A stretch of DNA of 64,000 nucleotides, taken from NCBI GenBank assembly GCA_945861435.1, contig CAMAUX010000023.1:18413-82412 (forward strand), written 5' to 3'. A program made the translations under genes and the position numbers. Shown here piece by piece: positions 36,629 through 47,600 of this stretch. The stretch's first letter is position 1, and each line of letters starts with the position of its first letter. The stretch comes from Chthoniobacter flavus. GTDB taxonomy: Bacteria > Verrucomicrobiota > Verrucomicrobiia > Chthoniobacterales > Chthoniobacteraceae. Below the pieces are notes generated by a model. The model did no database searches. It had not been told where the DNA came from and worked only from the letters and a program-made list of their open reading frames with translations.

Positions 36629-36934
36629 AAACGGCCATAGCTATCACGCCCCCGGTTCCTCCGCAACCAGCCCGACCAGCCCACTTACGGGCCCACTCAA
36701 CGGCACCAACGGCTGCACGGCCACGCAGAGAGTCGAGGCCGATCCGCACGACATATCTAACGAACAAATCTAACTCAAAACAAACACATCACTCTTAAAA
36801 TCAGCCACTAACAACCACTCCTACACTCACTGTCCATAAACAAAACCTCAAGACACATCTCTCCGAACATAGACATCGCATTTTACCTCAAATCGTGTAT
36901 TAGGGACCGTGGCCGATTTTACACCCTGTGTTCT
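36629..36934. other. AT-richer intergenic region upstream of the giant surface gene
   Basis: 306 bases between purB and the 2554-residue gene. From about 36740 it is A/C-rich with very few G on the plus strand, unlike neighbouring DNA. It should hold divergent promoters, but no confident -35/-10 pair was identified; TATTAG near 36896 is a possible -10 for the giant gene. Confidence 0.5.
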
Positions 36935-39900
36935 ATGAAACTGCAACGCTTCGTCATCCCTTTCCTCATCGCCCTCGCAGCCGTGCTGCTCCTCAAAAAC
37001 CAAAGAATCCACCGCCCCACGGACCACAGCGCCACCCTCAGTCACACCGACCTGCCCCAGTCCCCGATCCCCCCCACGCAAACACTATCCTCGAGCGACT
37101 CCACCCACCCCTCAACTCCTCACACCCCGCAACCGCACCAACTCCAACATCCTCCTTCTAAACCCAGCGCCAGCGCCCCCATGGACGCCGGCCTCGCCGA
37201 CGCCCTGCGCCACGCCCGCTACCAATGGGAGGCCCTCGACCCCAAAGCCCCCCACGCCCGCGGTGCCCTCTCCTTCGCCGCCAACCCCCGACAGCAACTG
37301 CGCACATGGCTCGGCGAACACGGCCTCGAATTCGCCAGCGGCCTGCGCTCCCAACCCGGAGTGCCACCATGGTCCGTTCAACTCTCCCTCCAAAGCGCCG
37401 GACGCGAGGACGCATCAACCCATTCCACGGCCATCACCACCAGCCAGCGCACCCTCCGCGCCGACTCCTCCCGCGTGGAAATCACAGACCCCGCACTCGG
37501 CCTCGTCGAGTGGTACGAAAACCAACCCGCCGGCATCGAACAGGGCTTCACCCTCTCCTCTCCGCCCGCAGGAAACGGCCCCCTCCAAATCCGCCTCTCC
37601 GCCTCCAACGGCGCACGCTTCACCCCTTCGGACGACGCCGCCACCGTCCACATCCAACATCCGGACGGCCGCCCACTCCTCGCCTGCTCCGCCCTCCACG
37701 CATGGGATGCCGACGGCCGCATCCTCGATTCCCACATGAGCGCGGACGGCTCCACCCTCACACTCTCAGTCGCCGACGCCGGCGCACGCTACCCCGTCAC
37801 CATCGACCCTCTCTTCACCAACATCGAGGCGCGCCTCGCCGAGGAGATCGTCACCGGCGATGAATTCGCCACCGCACTCGCTCTCAACGCCCACACCGCA
37901 CTCGTGGGCGCACCCGGCGCCGACGGCATCGCAGGCCCCAATTCCGGCGCCGCCTACATCTTCACGCGCTCCGGCACCCGCTGGGAATTCCAAGCCAAAC
38001 TCGTCGCCGACGATGCCGCGCTCGACCACCAGTTTGGCAACGCCGCGGCCCTCGGCGCCGACACCGCCGTCCTCGGCGCACCGGGCGCCACTGCCGCCTA
38101 TGTCTTCGTGCGCTCCAACAACCAATGGACCCAACAGGCAAAGCTGCTCGCCAGCGATGCGTCCTCCCTCAGCCTCTTCGGCTCCTCGGTGAGTGTCTCC
38201 TCCGAGACCGCCGTCGTCGGCGCCAGCGGTGCGAACGCCGCCTACGTCTTCACGCGCTCCAACTCCCTCTGGACCCAGCAGGCGAAACTCACCGGCAGCC
38301 AGAGCCTCACAGGCGATGAATTCGGCTCCAGCGTTGGCCTCGACACCGACACCGCGGTCGTCGGCGCGCCCTCCGCCACCGTCGGCACTTTCGCCACCCA
38401 AGGCTGCATGTACGTCTTCGTGCGCAGCGGCTCCTCATGGACCCAGCAACAACGCCTCACCGCTTCCAACGGCGCACGTTATGACCGCCTCGGCAGCGCA
38501 GTGGCCATCAGCGACAACACCGCCATCGCGGGCCTTGATAGCTCAGACCCTCTCGAGACAGGGCGCGCCTATGTCTTCCTGCGCACAAGCTCCACATGGG
38601 CTCAACAGGCTCAACTCACCGGCACCTCCCTCGCAACCGGAAGCCGCTTCGGCGCCGCCGTCGCCATCGAGGGCAATCAGGCAGTCGTCGGCGCGCCCGC
38701 CAATGACGCAGGCAGCCAGTTCGCCTGTGGCAGCACCTACGTCTTCCTGCGCACAGGCTCCACATGGGCTCAGCAGGCAAAACTCGCAGCAACCGGCGGC
38801 TCCACCGACGACCTCTTCGGCGCCAGCGTCGCACTAAGTTCCGGCACCCTCCTCGCCGGCAGCCCACAGGACGCCACAGCCGCAGGCGCTCAGTCCGGCA
38901 GCGCCGAAGTATTCCTTCTCAGTGGCAGCACATGGAGCTCCCAAGCCCAGTTGCTCGCAGGCAATTCCGCCGGATTCGACCTCGCCGGTTCTTCCGTCGC
39001 ACTCAGCGCCGACACCGCCCTCATCGGCGTCCCCTACGATGACTCCTCCTCAGGCGCCGACGCCGGTGCCGCCTACGTCTTCACCCGCTCCGGTGCGCGC
39101 TGGACAAGGCAGGCAAAGCTTTACCCAACCGACCCCGCCGCCTCCGCGCTCTTTGGCTCCGCCGTCGCACTCGATGGCGACAAGGCCCTCGTCGGCGCCC
39201 CCATGGCCACCGTCAGCGGCGCCACCACCGCAGGCGCCGCCTACCTCTTCGCCCGCGCCAACTCCGCATGGACGCAGGAGGCCAAACTCACCGCCACAAG
39301 CCCGGTCGCCGCCGATCAGTTCGGAAAAGCCGTCGCCCTCAAGGGCCAGACCGCCCTCGTCGGAATCCCCTTCCGCGACCCCTCCTCTCTCACCAACGCA
39401 GGCGCCGTCTGCGTCTTCACCTGCACCGCCTCCACATGGAGCGTCCAGACCACCCTCACCGCACCAACCCCGGCCGCATCGGATTTCTTCGGATCCTCCG
39501 TCGCCCTCAGCGGCGAGACGGCTCTCGTCGGCGCGCCCGCAAACTCCCCCGCGCTCGGCAGTGCCTACGCCTTCCTGCGCACAGGGACTTCCTGGAACAT
39601 CCAAGCCACTCTCCAAGGCAGCGACACAACCGCAGGCGACGGCTTCGGATCCGCTGTGGCCTTGGACAACGCCACAGCCCTCATCGGCTCCCCCTCCCAC
39701 ACCACCATCGCGGGCGCGGGCGCCGGCACCGCCTACCTCTTCACGCGCACAGACACCGCATGGACCCAGCAGGCCCGCCTCACCGCAGCCGATGGCGCCG
39801 CCAACGATCACTTCGGGTCCGCCGTCGCAGTCCGCGAATCCATGGCCCTCATCGGTGCACCGTCCAAGGATCTCGCCAACAACCAAGACGCCGGCACCGC

Positions 39901-42900
39901 CTACCTCTTCACCTCCACCAACTCCCTCTGGAGCCAGCAGGCACAGTTCGGCTCCGGCCTCGACAGCTCAGCCGGCGATCTCTTCGGCGCCGCCCTCGCC
40001 CTCGATGCCGACACCGCTCTCGTCGGAGCCGCCCTCGACGACACCTCCGATGTCGATGCCGGAAGCGCCTACTCCTTCCGCCTCGGCGAACTGCCCGCCA
40101 TCCTCACCCCGCCTGCTTCGCGCACCGTTGTTCCGGGCACCACTCTCACCTTCACCGCCACCGCCTCGGGCTACGCGCCCCTGCGCTACCAGTGGCGCCG
40201 CAACGGCGTGGAAATCGCCGGCGCCACCGCCTCCTCCCTCACCCTCACCGTCCCCTCGCAGGCCCCGTTCACCGCGTCGGAGGGCAGCTACGACGTCCTC
40301 GTCTCCAACGCCGGCGGCGTCGCCCTCAGCTCCCCCGCCCTCCTCAAAGTCAACGCCCTCTCCGTCCTCACCCAAGTCGATCCCACCACCCTCGACCCTC
40401 GCTCCAACGCCCAGGGGTTCCTCCTCGTGCGCATCTTCCCAGACACTCTCACCGGCACGTCATGGCGCTTCGTCGGCGAACAACTCTGGCGCACCCCAGG
40501 CATCCCCGTCGGCGGCCTCGCCACCGGCGACCGCGAAATCGAGTTCCGCCCCATCCCGGGCTACCTCCACCCCTTGCGTGAACCGGTCAGCATCGTCAGC
40601 GGCTCCCCAACCTCCGTCGTCGACCGCGAATATTTCACCATCGAGGAACCAGCCACCGCGTCGCTCAACATTACCCTCCTCCCCGCCTCCGTCTCTGCCA
40701 CCGCGCGCTGGCGTTTCCTCGGCGAAAACGACGCCGCCTTCCAGCCCTCCGCCACCACCCGCTCCGGCCTCTCCGCCGGAATTTACATCGTCGAATTCTC
40801 CGACGTCCCCGGATACTCCACCCCGCGCCCACTCTCTGTCAGCGTCTCCGAATCGGAATCCAAAACCGCCTCCGCCACCTACTCCCTCCCGGACGCCACC
40901 GTGGGCGCTCGCCCCCAACTCACAGGCTTCGACTCCGTCGTCGCCCCGGGCGACTCCAACCCCACACGGTTCGTGGGCCAGATCCGCAACGACGCAGGCG
41001 CGGGCACCGGCTTCGTCGTCAAACCAAGGGTCGTGTGCACCGCCGCCCATGTCGTCTTCGACGAGGTCGCAGGCGCCCCGTTCACAGGCCTCAAATGGCT
41101 CTTCCAACTCGAACGCGGCTCCCACGACCCCGTCGCCCAAACTCCGCGCGGCTCCTACATCCTTTCCGGCTACAGCACCGCCCGCGCCCAGCCAGGCTCC
41201 ATCCCAGGCCAGAGCACACCGGAATCCCAGAACCTCGACGCCGCTGCCCTCTGGTTCTACGAAAAATCCTCCAACGGCCGCAGCCAGAATCCCCTTGCCG
41301 CCCGGGGCGGCTCCAGCGGTTACCTAGCCAGCGACGCCGCTGCCAACGAGTGGCTCCTCTCCTCCCGCCTCAAAACCATCGTCGGCTACCCCCTCGACGG
41401 CATCCCCCCAGCCAACCAAGGCCGCATTCACAGCGTCCCTCCGCTCAACGCCTCCTTCACCCAAGCCTCCGCGCGCGTCTACCTCACCTCCGACATGACA
41501 TCCTCCGCCGGCAACTCCGGCGGACCCGTCTGCGTCCAATACGACGACGGCCGTTACTACCCCGCCGCCATCTACATCGGCGGCTCCACCCAAACCCGCG
41601 TACGCGCCATCGACAGCGATGTCATCTCCCTCTTCACCACCGCCGAAAACAGCGCCAACTCCGGCCTCAACTTCCTAGACTCCGGCCAAAGCCTCTCTGG
41701 ATCCGATCTCGCTGGCCCCGCCTCCGGCACACTCCAAGTCGTGCTCGAACCCGCCTCCGCCCGCACCGATGGCGCCGCATGGCGCATCGGCTCCAATTCC
41801 TACCTCCTGAGCGGCCAGACCCGATCCTTCCTCCAAAACGGCAAATACAGCCTTCAGTTCAAAGCCCTCCCGGGCTACCGCGCCCCGGACACCCGCATCG
41901 TCACCGTCAACGGCAACACCACGGTCACCGCCACCTACGTCCTCGTCCCACGCCCCGCCCTCTCCGGCCCCGCCTCCATCCGCGTCCCACGCGGCACGCC
42001 CCTCCAAAAACAGGTCGTCGCTAACAGTTCCCCCACCAGCTACGCCGCAGAAATCGTCGGCGGCGGTTCCCTCGCCGGCATGGGCCTCAGCTTCAACACC
42101 TCCACCGGCGAACTCACCGGCTCCCCCTCCCAAGAGGGCTCGACACAGCTGCGCCTCACTGCCTCCAACGAAACCGGGACCAGCGACGCTCTCGTCCTCG
42201 CTCTCACCGTCATCCCACCACCGCCAGTCCTCTCCGGCACATCCACCCTCAACGCCACCGTCGGCGTTCCTCTCCAAAGCCAGATCACCGCCTCCAACTC
42301 CCCCTCCTCCTACTCCGCATCCCTCTCCGGCGCACCCTCCCTCGCCTCAATCGGCCTCGCTCTGGACTCCGGCACCGGCCTGCTCACGGGCATCCCCACC
42401 ACCGCAGGCACCTACTCCCTCACCATCATCGCCTCCAACGAAGCGGGCTCCTCTTCTCCTTTCTTTCTCTCCCTCGTCGTCGCTCCGTCCGCGCCCTCAC
42501 TCACAGGCCCCACCGAATTGCGCACCGTAAAAGGCGCCCCCATCACATCGCCACAACTCCAAGCCACCAACTCCCCATCCAGCTACGCCGCAAACGTCGT
42601 CGGTGGGGCATCCCTCTCAAGCCTCGGCCTCACCTTCAATTCCACCACAGGCGCACTCACCGGCACCCCGACACAGACAGGCTCCTTCCCACTCTCCTTC
42701 ACCGCCTCCAACAGCGCAGGCACAAGCGCCCCGCTCCTTCTCACACTCACCGTCATCCCGCCAGCCCCCGTCCTCTCAGGCGCCTCCACCCTCAACGCCA
42801 CCGCAGGCGTCCTCCTCCAACAACAGATCACCGCCTCCAACTCCCCCTCCTCCTACTCCGCATCCCTCTCCGGCGCACCCTCCCTCGCCTCAATCGGCCT

Positions 42901-44599
42901 CGCTCTGGACTCCGGCACCGGCCTGCTCACAGGCATCCCCACCACCGCAGGCACCTACACACTCACCATCATCGCCTCCAACGAAGCGGGCTCCTCTTCT
43001 CCTTTCTCCCTCTCCCTCGTCGTCGCTGCCCCTCCAGTCGCACCCGTCCTCACAGGCCCCACACAACTGCGCACCCTCACCGGCACGCCCATCACCCCCC
43101 TCCAGTTCCAAGCCACCAACTCCCCCTCCCGCTTCGCCGCAAACGTCGTCGGCGGCGCATCCCTCTCAAGCCTCGGCCTCTCCTTTGATTCCACCACAGG
43201 CGCCCTCTCCGGCACCCCCACCCAGACCGGCTCCTTCTCCCTCTCCGTCACCGCCTCCAACGACGCCGGTTCCAGCTCCCCTCTCCTCCTCGCTCTCAAC
43301 GTCACCCAACCCGGCCGCCTCTTCGCCTCCCTCAGCACCCCCAACGGCGCCCGCGGCTCCATCGAACCCGCCATCCCCACCGAAGGCCGCGTCTTCACCC
43401 AGGGCTCCCTCCTCAAACTCACTGCCATCCCCGCTCCCGGCTCCCTCTTCGCTGGTTGGACAGGCACCACTTCCTCACCCACCTCCTCCACCCCCGTCTC
43501 CTCCTCCAATCCCGCCCTCTCCCTCACCGCATCCTCCCTCATGGAGGTCCAAGCACACTTCATCCCCAATCCCTTCCTCCAACTCGGCGGCAATTACGTC
43601 GGCCTCGGCAGCCCCTCATCCCCCTCCGGCTCCGATTGCGGCATTTCCCTCACCCTCATCGAAACCGGCGCCTTCACAGGCAGACTCAACCTCGGTTCCA
43701 AATCCCTCGTCCTCTCCGGCAAATTCGATTCCAGCGGCAACACCCTGCTCTCTCTCCCTCAAGGCAAGGGCCTCCCCAACCTTCTCCTCTCCCTCACCTT
43801 CACCCCCACCGACTCCGGCTCCATCTCCGGATCCCTCCAAGCGCAGGGCAGCGAACCCTCCCTCAGCACCATCTCCCTGCGCCGCGTCCCATGGTCCACC
43901 ACCAACCCCTCGCGCCTTGCCGGCAATTACACCGTCCTCCTCCCGCCAGCCGACAACACCCGCACCAACCCCGCTTTCCCACGCGGCACAGGCTACGCCA
44001 CCCTGAAAATCGACACCGCAGGCAAGGCCACCTTCACCGGTAAACTCGGCGACGGCACCACCCTCTCCGCCTCCTGCTCCCTCGACGCCGCAGAACAACT
44101 CCCCCTCTTCACCTCACCCGCTGCCCTCCTCGGCGGCTCCCTCTGCGGCTCCTGGAGCTTCGACGCCGACTCCGCACCCACCGCATCCCTCTCGTGGGTC
44201 ACCCCGGCTCGCTCCAAGGCCGCCATCTATCCCGCTGCCTTCAACGGCACCCTCGATGCCGTCGGCAACCGCTTCACCCCGCCTCCCACCGATACACGCG
44301 TCCTCGATTCCTCCTCCCTCCAAATCGCATTCGACGCACCAGAGGGCGTCTCCCTCCCCCCCTCACTCACCGCCACCCTCGACACCAAAAACAAACTCAC
44401 CCTCTCGCTCCCCAACCCCAGCCTCCTCCAACTCACCCTCAACTCCAAAACAGGCGCCCTCTCCGGTTCCTTCCGCCTCGCCTCAAAGAGCGTCTCCTTC
44501 ACCGGCGTCCTCCTCCAGCAGGACCGCTTCGCCGCAGCCCTCTTCCTGCTCCCCATCCAGAAAGCCTCCGCCTCCCTCTCCCTCGCTCCGGTCCAGTGA
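36935..44599 (+). CDS. giant secreted FG-GAP repeat/trypsin-like protease/putative Ig protein
   Basis: A 2554-residue exported protein with an N-terminal hydrophobic segment (residues 6-22) and a Ser/Pro/Thr-rich stretch. Residues about 308-1052 hold 14 FG-GAP-like repeats (pattern FGSSVAL-TALVGAP-YVF-R-W-QQAKL), enough for two seven-bladed propellers. An Ig-like domain follows. Residues about 1340-1590 are a chymotrypsin-fold serine protease with His in CTAAHVVFDE (about 1371), Asp in NLDAAALWF (about 1435) and Ser in SAGNSGGPVC (about 1527). Next come five He_PIG/putative Ig units (about 1675-2125), an InlB-type domain (FAGWTG) and a beta-rich C-terminus. It starts the surface locus, 43 bases before the FecR gene. 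Confidence 0.82.
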   Translation: MKLQRFVIPFLIALAAVLLLKNQRIHRPTDHSATLSHTDLPQSPIPPTQTLSSSDSTHPSTPHTPQPHQLQHPPSKPSASAPMDAGLADALRHARYQWEALDPKAPHARGALSFAANPRQQLRTWLGEHGLEFASGLRSQPGVPPWSVQLSLQSAGREDASTHSTAITTSQRTLRADSSRVEITDPALGLVEWYENQPAGIEQGFTLSSPPAGNGPLQIRLSASNGARFTPSDDAATVHIQHPDGRPLLACSALHAWDADGRILDSHMSADGSTLTLSVADAGARYPVTIDPLFTNIEARLAEEIVTGDEFATALALNAHTALVGAPGADGIAGPNSGAAYIFTRSGTRWEFQAKLVADDAALDHQFGNAAALGADTAVLGAPGATAAYVFVRSNNQWTQQAKLLASDASSLSLFGSSVSVSSETAVVGASGANAAYVFTRSNSLWTQQAKLTGSQSLTGDEFGSSVGLDTDTAVVGAPSATVGTFATQGCMYVFVRSGSSWTQQQRLTASNGARYDRLGSAVAISDNTAIAGLDSSDPLETGRAYVFLRTSSTWAQQAQLTGTSLATGSRFGAAVAIEGNQAVVGAPANDAGSQFACGSTYVFLRTGSTWAQQAKLAATGGSTDDLFGASVALSSGTLLAGSPQDATAAGAQSGSAEVFLLSGSTWSSQAQLLAGNSAGFDLAGSSVALSADTALIGVPYDDSSSGADAGAAYVFTRSGARWTRQAKLYPTDPAASALFGSAVALDGDKALVGAPMATVSGATTAGAAYLFARANSAWTQEAKLTATSPVAADQFGKAVALKGQTALVGIPFRDPSSLTNAGAVCVFTCTASTWSVQTTLTAPTPAASDFFGSSVALSGETALVGAPANSPALGSAYAFLRTGTSWNIQATLQGSDTTAGDGFGSAVALDNATALIGSPSHTTIAGAGAGTAYLFTRTDTAWTQQARLTAADGAANDHFGSAVAVRESMALIGAPSKDLANNQDAGTAYLFTSTNSLWSQQAQFGSGLDSSAGDLFGAALALDADTALVGAALDDTSDVDAGSAYSFRLGELPAILTPPASRTVVPGTTLTFTATASGYAPLRYQWRRNGVEIAGATASSLTLTVPSQAPFTASEGSYDVLVSNAGGVALSSPALLKVNALSVLTQVDPTTLDPRSNAQGFLLVRIFPDTLTGTSWRFVGEQLWRTPGIPVGGLATGDREIEFRPIPGYLHPLREPVSIVSGSPTSVVDREYFTIEEPATASLNITLLPASVSATARWRFLGENDAAFQPSATTRSGLSAGIYIVEFSDVPGYSTPRPLSVSVSESESKTASATYSLPDATVGARPQLTGFDSVVAPGDSNPTRFVGQIRNDAGAGTGFVVKPRVVCTAAHVVFDEVAGAPFTGLKWLFQLERGSHDPVAQTPRGSYILSGYSTARAQPGSIPGQSTPESQNLDAAALWFYEKSSNGRSQNPLAARGGSSGYLASDAAANEWLLSSRLKTIVGYPLDGIPPANQGRIHSVPPLNASFTQASARVYLTSDMTSSAGNSGGPVCVQYDDGRYYPAAIYIGGSTQTRVRAIDSDVISLFTTAENSANSGLNFLDSGQSLSGSDLAGPASGTLQVVLEPASARTDGAAWRIGSNSYLLSGQTRSFLQNGKYSLQFKALPGYRAPDTRIVTVNGNTTVTATYVLVPRPALSGPASIRVPRGTPLQKQVVANSSPTSYAAEIVGGGSLAGMGLSFNTSTGELTGSPSQEGSTQLRLTASNETGTSDALVLALTVIPPPPVLSGTSTLNATVGVPLQSQITASNSPSSYSASLSGAPSLASIGLALDSGTGLLTGIPTTAGTYSLTIIASNEAGSSSPFFLSLVVAPSAPSLTGPTELRTVKGAPITSPQLQATNSPSSYAANVVGGASLSSLGLTFNSTTGALTGTPTQTGSFPLSFTASNSAGTSAPLLLTLTVIPPAPVLSGASTLNATAGVLLQQQITASNSPSSYSASLSGAPSLASIGLALDSGTGLLTGIPTTAGTYTLTIIASNEAGSSSPFSLSLVVAAPPVAPVLTGPTQLRTLTGTPITPLQFQATNSPSRFAANVVGGASLSSLGLSFDSTTGALSGTPTQTGSFSLSVTASNDAGSSSPLLLALNVTQPGRLFASLSTPNGARGSIEPAIPTEGRVFTQGSLLKLTAIPAPGSLFAGWTGTTSSPTSSTPVSSSNPALSLTASSLMEVQAHFIPNPFLQLGGNYVGLGSPSSPSGSDCGISLTLIETGAFTGRLNLGSKSLVLSGKFDSSGNTLLSLPQGKGLPNLLLSLTFTPTDSGSISGSLQAQGSEPSLSTISLRRVPWSTTNPSRLAGNYTVLLPPADNTRTNPAFPRGTGYATLKIDTAGKATFTGKLGDGTTLSASCSLDAAEQLPLFTSPAALLGGSLCGSWSFDADSAPTASLSWVTPARSKAAIYPAAFNGTLDAVGNRFTPPPTDTRVLDSSSLQIAFDAPEGVSLPPSLTATLDTKNKLTLSLPNPSLLQLTLNSKTGALSGSFRLASKSVSFTGVLLQQDRFAAALFLLPIQKASASLSLAPVQ

Positions 44600-44642
44600 C
44601 CTCGCACCACCCACCGCACATTCCTCCTCACTCCACCCCTGC

Positions 44643-47600
44643 GTGAACCTCTCCACTCTCCGCATCCTCCCCCTCCTCTGCCTCCTCGCCACATCTGCCG
44701 CCCACCTCCACGGGGCTGAAAACCAAGCCATCCTCGTCGAAAAAGAAGGCCGCGTCGTCCTCACCAAATCAGGCAAACCCACCGCCCCCGCCGAAAAGGG
44801 CGCCGTCCTCGAAGCCCGCGATCGCATCGGCACCGGCGAATCCAGCCGCGCAGTCCTGCGCATGTCTGAGCGCTGGTTTGCGCGCATCGACGAAGAAACC
44901 GAACTCACCATCACCCCCGCCGCATTCGGTGCCAAGGATGCCAAGGCCCTCGATGTCGCTCTCGGCGGCGCCTTCATCTACAGCCGCGAAGCCGAGGGCG
45001 AAGTCCAGATCCAGACCCCCTCCGCCACCGGAGGCCTCCGCGGCACCCAACTCCTCGTGCGCGTCGCCAAAGACGGCACCTCCCACTTCCACGTCCTCGA
45101 AGGCCGCGTCGATCTCGCCAACCCCCACGGCCGCGTCTCCCTCGCTGCAGGCGAAGCCGGCGAAGCCTCCAAAGACAAAGCCCCTCGCAAAACCGCCGTC
45201 ATCCAAGCACGCAACATCCTCCAGTGGGCCCTCTATTACCCCGCCGTCCTCCAACCCGAAGACCTCCCACTTTCCCAAACCGAACAACGCCACCTCGACC
45301 CTTCCCTCAACGCCTACCGCCAAGGCGACCTCCTCGCCGCCCTCGCCCTCCATCCCAAAAACATCCCACCCACCAGCACCAACACCCGCCTTTACCACGC
45401 AGCCGTTCTCCTCGCCGCAGGCAGAGTCGATGCCGCACGCGCCGCCATCGCCCAGACCCCAACCGAACATCCCGCACGCAAGGCTCTCGAACTCATGCTC
45501 GCCGCCGTCCTCCTGCACGAGCGCCCCGCCCCCCTCCCCGATTCCCCCTCCGCCAGCGCCCTCATCGCAGAAAGCTACTACCAACAATCCCGCTCCCAAC
45601 TCGCCCCAGCGCTCGACGCCGCACGCCGCGCCGCCGCACTCCTACCCACTTCCGGCTTCGCATGGACACGCGTTGCCGAACTCGAATTCTCCCACGGCCG
45701 CATCCCCGCAGCCCGCGCAGCCCTCGCACGCGCACTCCACCACACCCCGCGCAACGCCCAGGCCCACGCCCTCTCCGGTTTCCTGCTCTGCGCCGAAAAC
45801 CGCATCGCTCCAGCCCAGAGCGCATTCGAAGCCGCCATCGCCATCGACCCCGCCCTCGGCAACGCATGGCTCGGCCTCGGCCTCACCAAGATCAAACAGG
45901 GACACACCTCCGAAGGCCGCGCCGACCTCCAAACCGCCGCCACCCTCGAACCCACACGCTCCTTCCTCTACAGCTACCACGGCAAAGCCCTCAGCGCCGC
46001 AGGCCTCTCCTCCCTCGCTCGCAAGGACCTCGACCTCGCTCGCCAACTCGATCCCGCAGACCCCACCCCGTGGCTCTACTCCGCCATCCAAAACCAACAG
46101 GAAAACGCCTACAACACCGCCATCGCCGACTTCCGCGAATCCCTGCGCCTCAATGAAAACAGGCGCGTTTACCGCTCCCAATTCCTCCTCGACCAAGACC
46201 GCGCCGTACGCGGCGCCAACCTCGCCAAGGTCTACCAAAACGCAGGCATGGACGACCTCGCCGTCCGCGAAGCCGTCCGCGCCGTCGAAGCCGATTACTC
46301 CAACCCCTCCGCTCACCTCTTCCTCGCCAACGCCTACGACGCCCTGCGCGACCCCAGCCGCGTCTCTCTCCGCCACGAAACCCCGTGGTTCAACGAACTC
46401 CTCCTCTCCTTCCTCCTCTCCCCAGTGGGCGGCGGCCCCCTCTCCCAATTCGTCTCCCAACAGGAATACTCCAAACTCCTCGAAACCGACGGCCTCGGCG
46501 GCAGTTACCTCGGCGAATGGCGCAGCGACGGCATCCTCACCCAGCGCGCCTCCACCTTCCTCACCTCCGGCAGATTCAGCGCCGGCATCGATGCCCTCTA
46601 CCACTACGACAACGGCCTGCGCCCCAACAACGCCACCTCCCGCGAAGAAATCTACTGGCAGTTCAAATACCAACTCTCCCCAGACGACGTCCTCTACTCC
46701 CTCGGCAAATTCCAAGACCAGGAAAGCGGCGACCGCTTCCTCACCACCGACAACCGGCCCCTCAGCCCCCGTCTCGACTTCGAGGAAAAACAACAACCCG
46801 GCCTCCTCCTCGCAGGCCTCAACCACCGCTGGGCTCCCGGCTCCCACACCCTCTTCCTCGGCGGCCGCCTCGCCGCTCAACAACGCATCACAGACCCCCT
46901 CACCAACCAACTCATCCTCGCCCACTCCGACGCACCACCCCTCGGATCCATCCCCCCCGAAAGCATCGCCTCCGATCCCTTCAACCTCTCCATCCAACGC
47001 AAATTCGAAATCTATTCCGCAGAACTCCAGCACCTCTGGGACACCGAACACCACACCCTCCTCCTCGGCTCCCGCATCCAAGACGGCACCTTCTCCACCT
47101 CCGCCTCCCTCTCCGCTCTCAACCCCGCCACCCAACCCCTCTATTCCAACCCCGCCGCCGACCAACTCTTCGACACCCCCTTCTCCCGCCAGAGCTTCTA
47201 CACCTACGACTTCCTCAAACTCACCCCCACCCTCACCCTCCTCGGCGGCGCCTCATGGGATCACATCGAAAAACCCGTCAACTTCCGCTCTGCCCCCATC
47301 AGCAGCCGCTCCGAATCCATCGAACGCTTTAATCCCAAAATCGGCGCCGTCTTCTCCCCCTCCCAAGCCCTCTCCCTGCGCGCCGCTTACACCGAATCCC
47401 TCGGCGGCGTCAGCTTCGATGAAAGCGTCCGCCTCGAACCCGCACAGTTCGCAGGCTTCAACCAATCCTTCCGCACCATCATCTCCGAGTCCCTCGTGGG
47501 CTCCGTCGAAGCCCCCGTCTTCAAAACCCTCGGCCTCGCCGCCGAGGGCGCTCTCCCCTCCAACACCTGGTGGTCCGCCTCCCTCCACCTCCTGCGCCAG

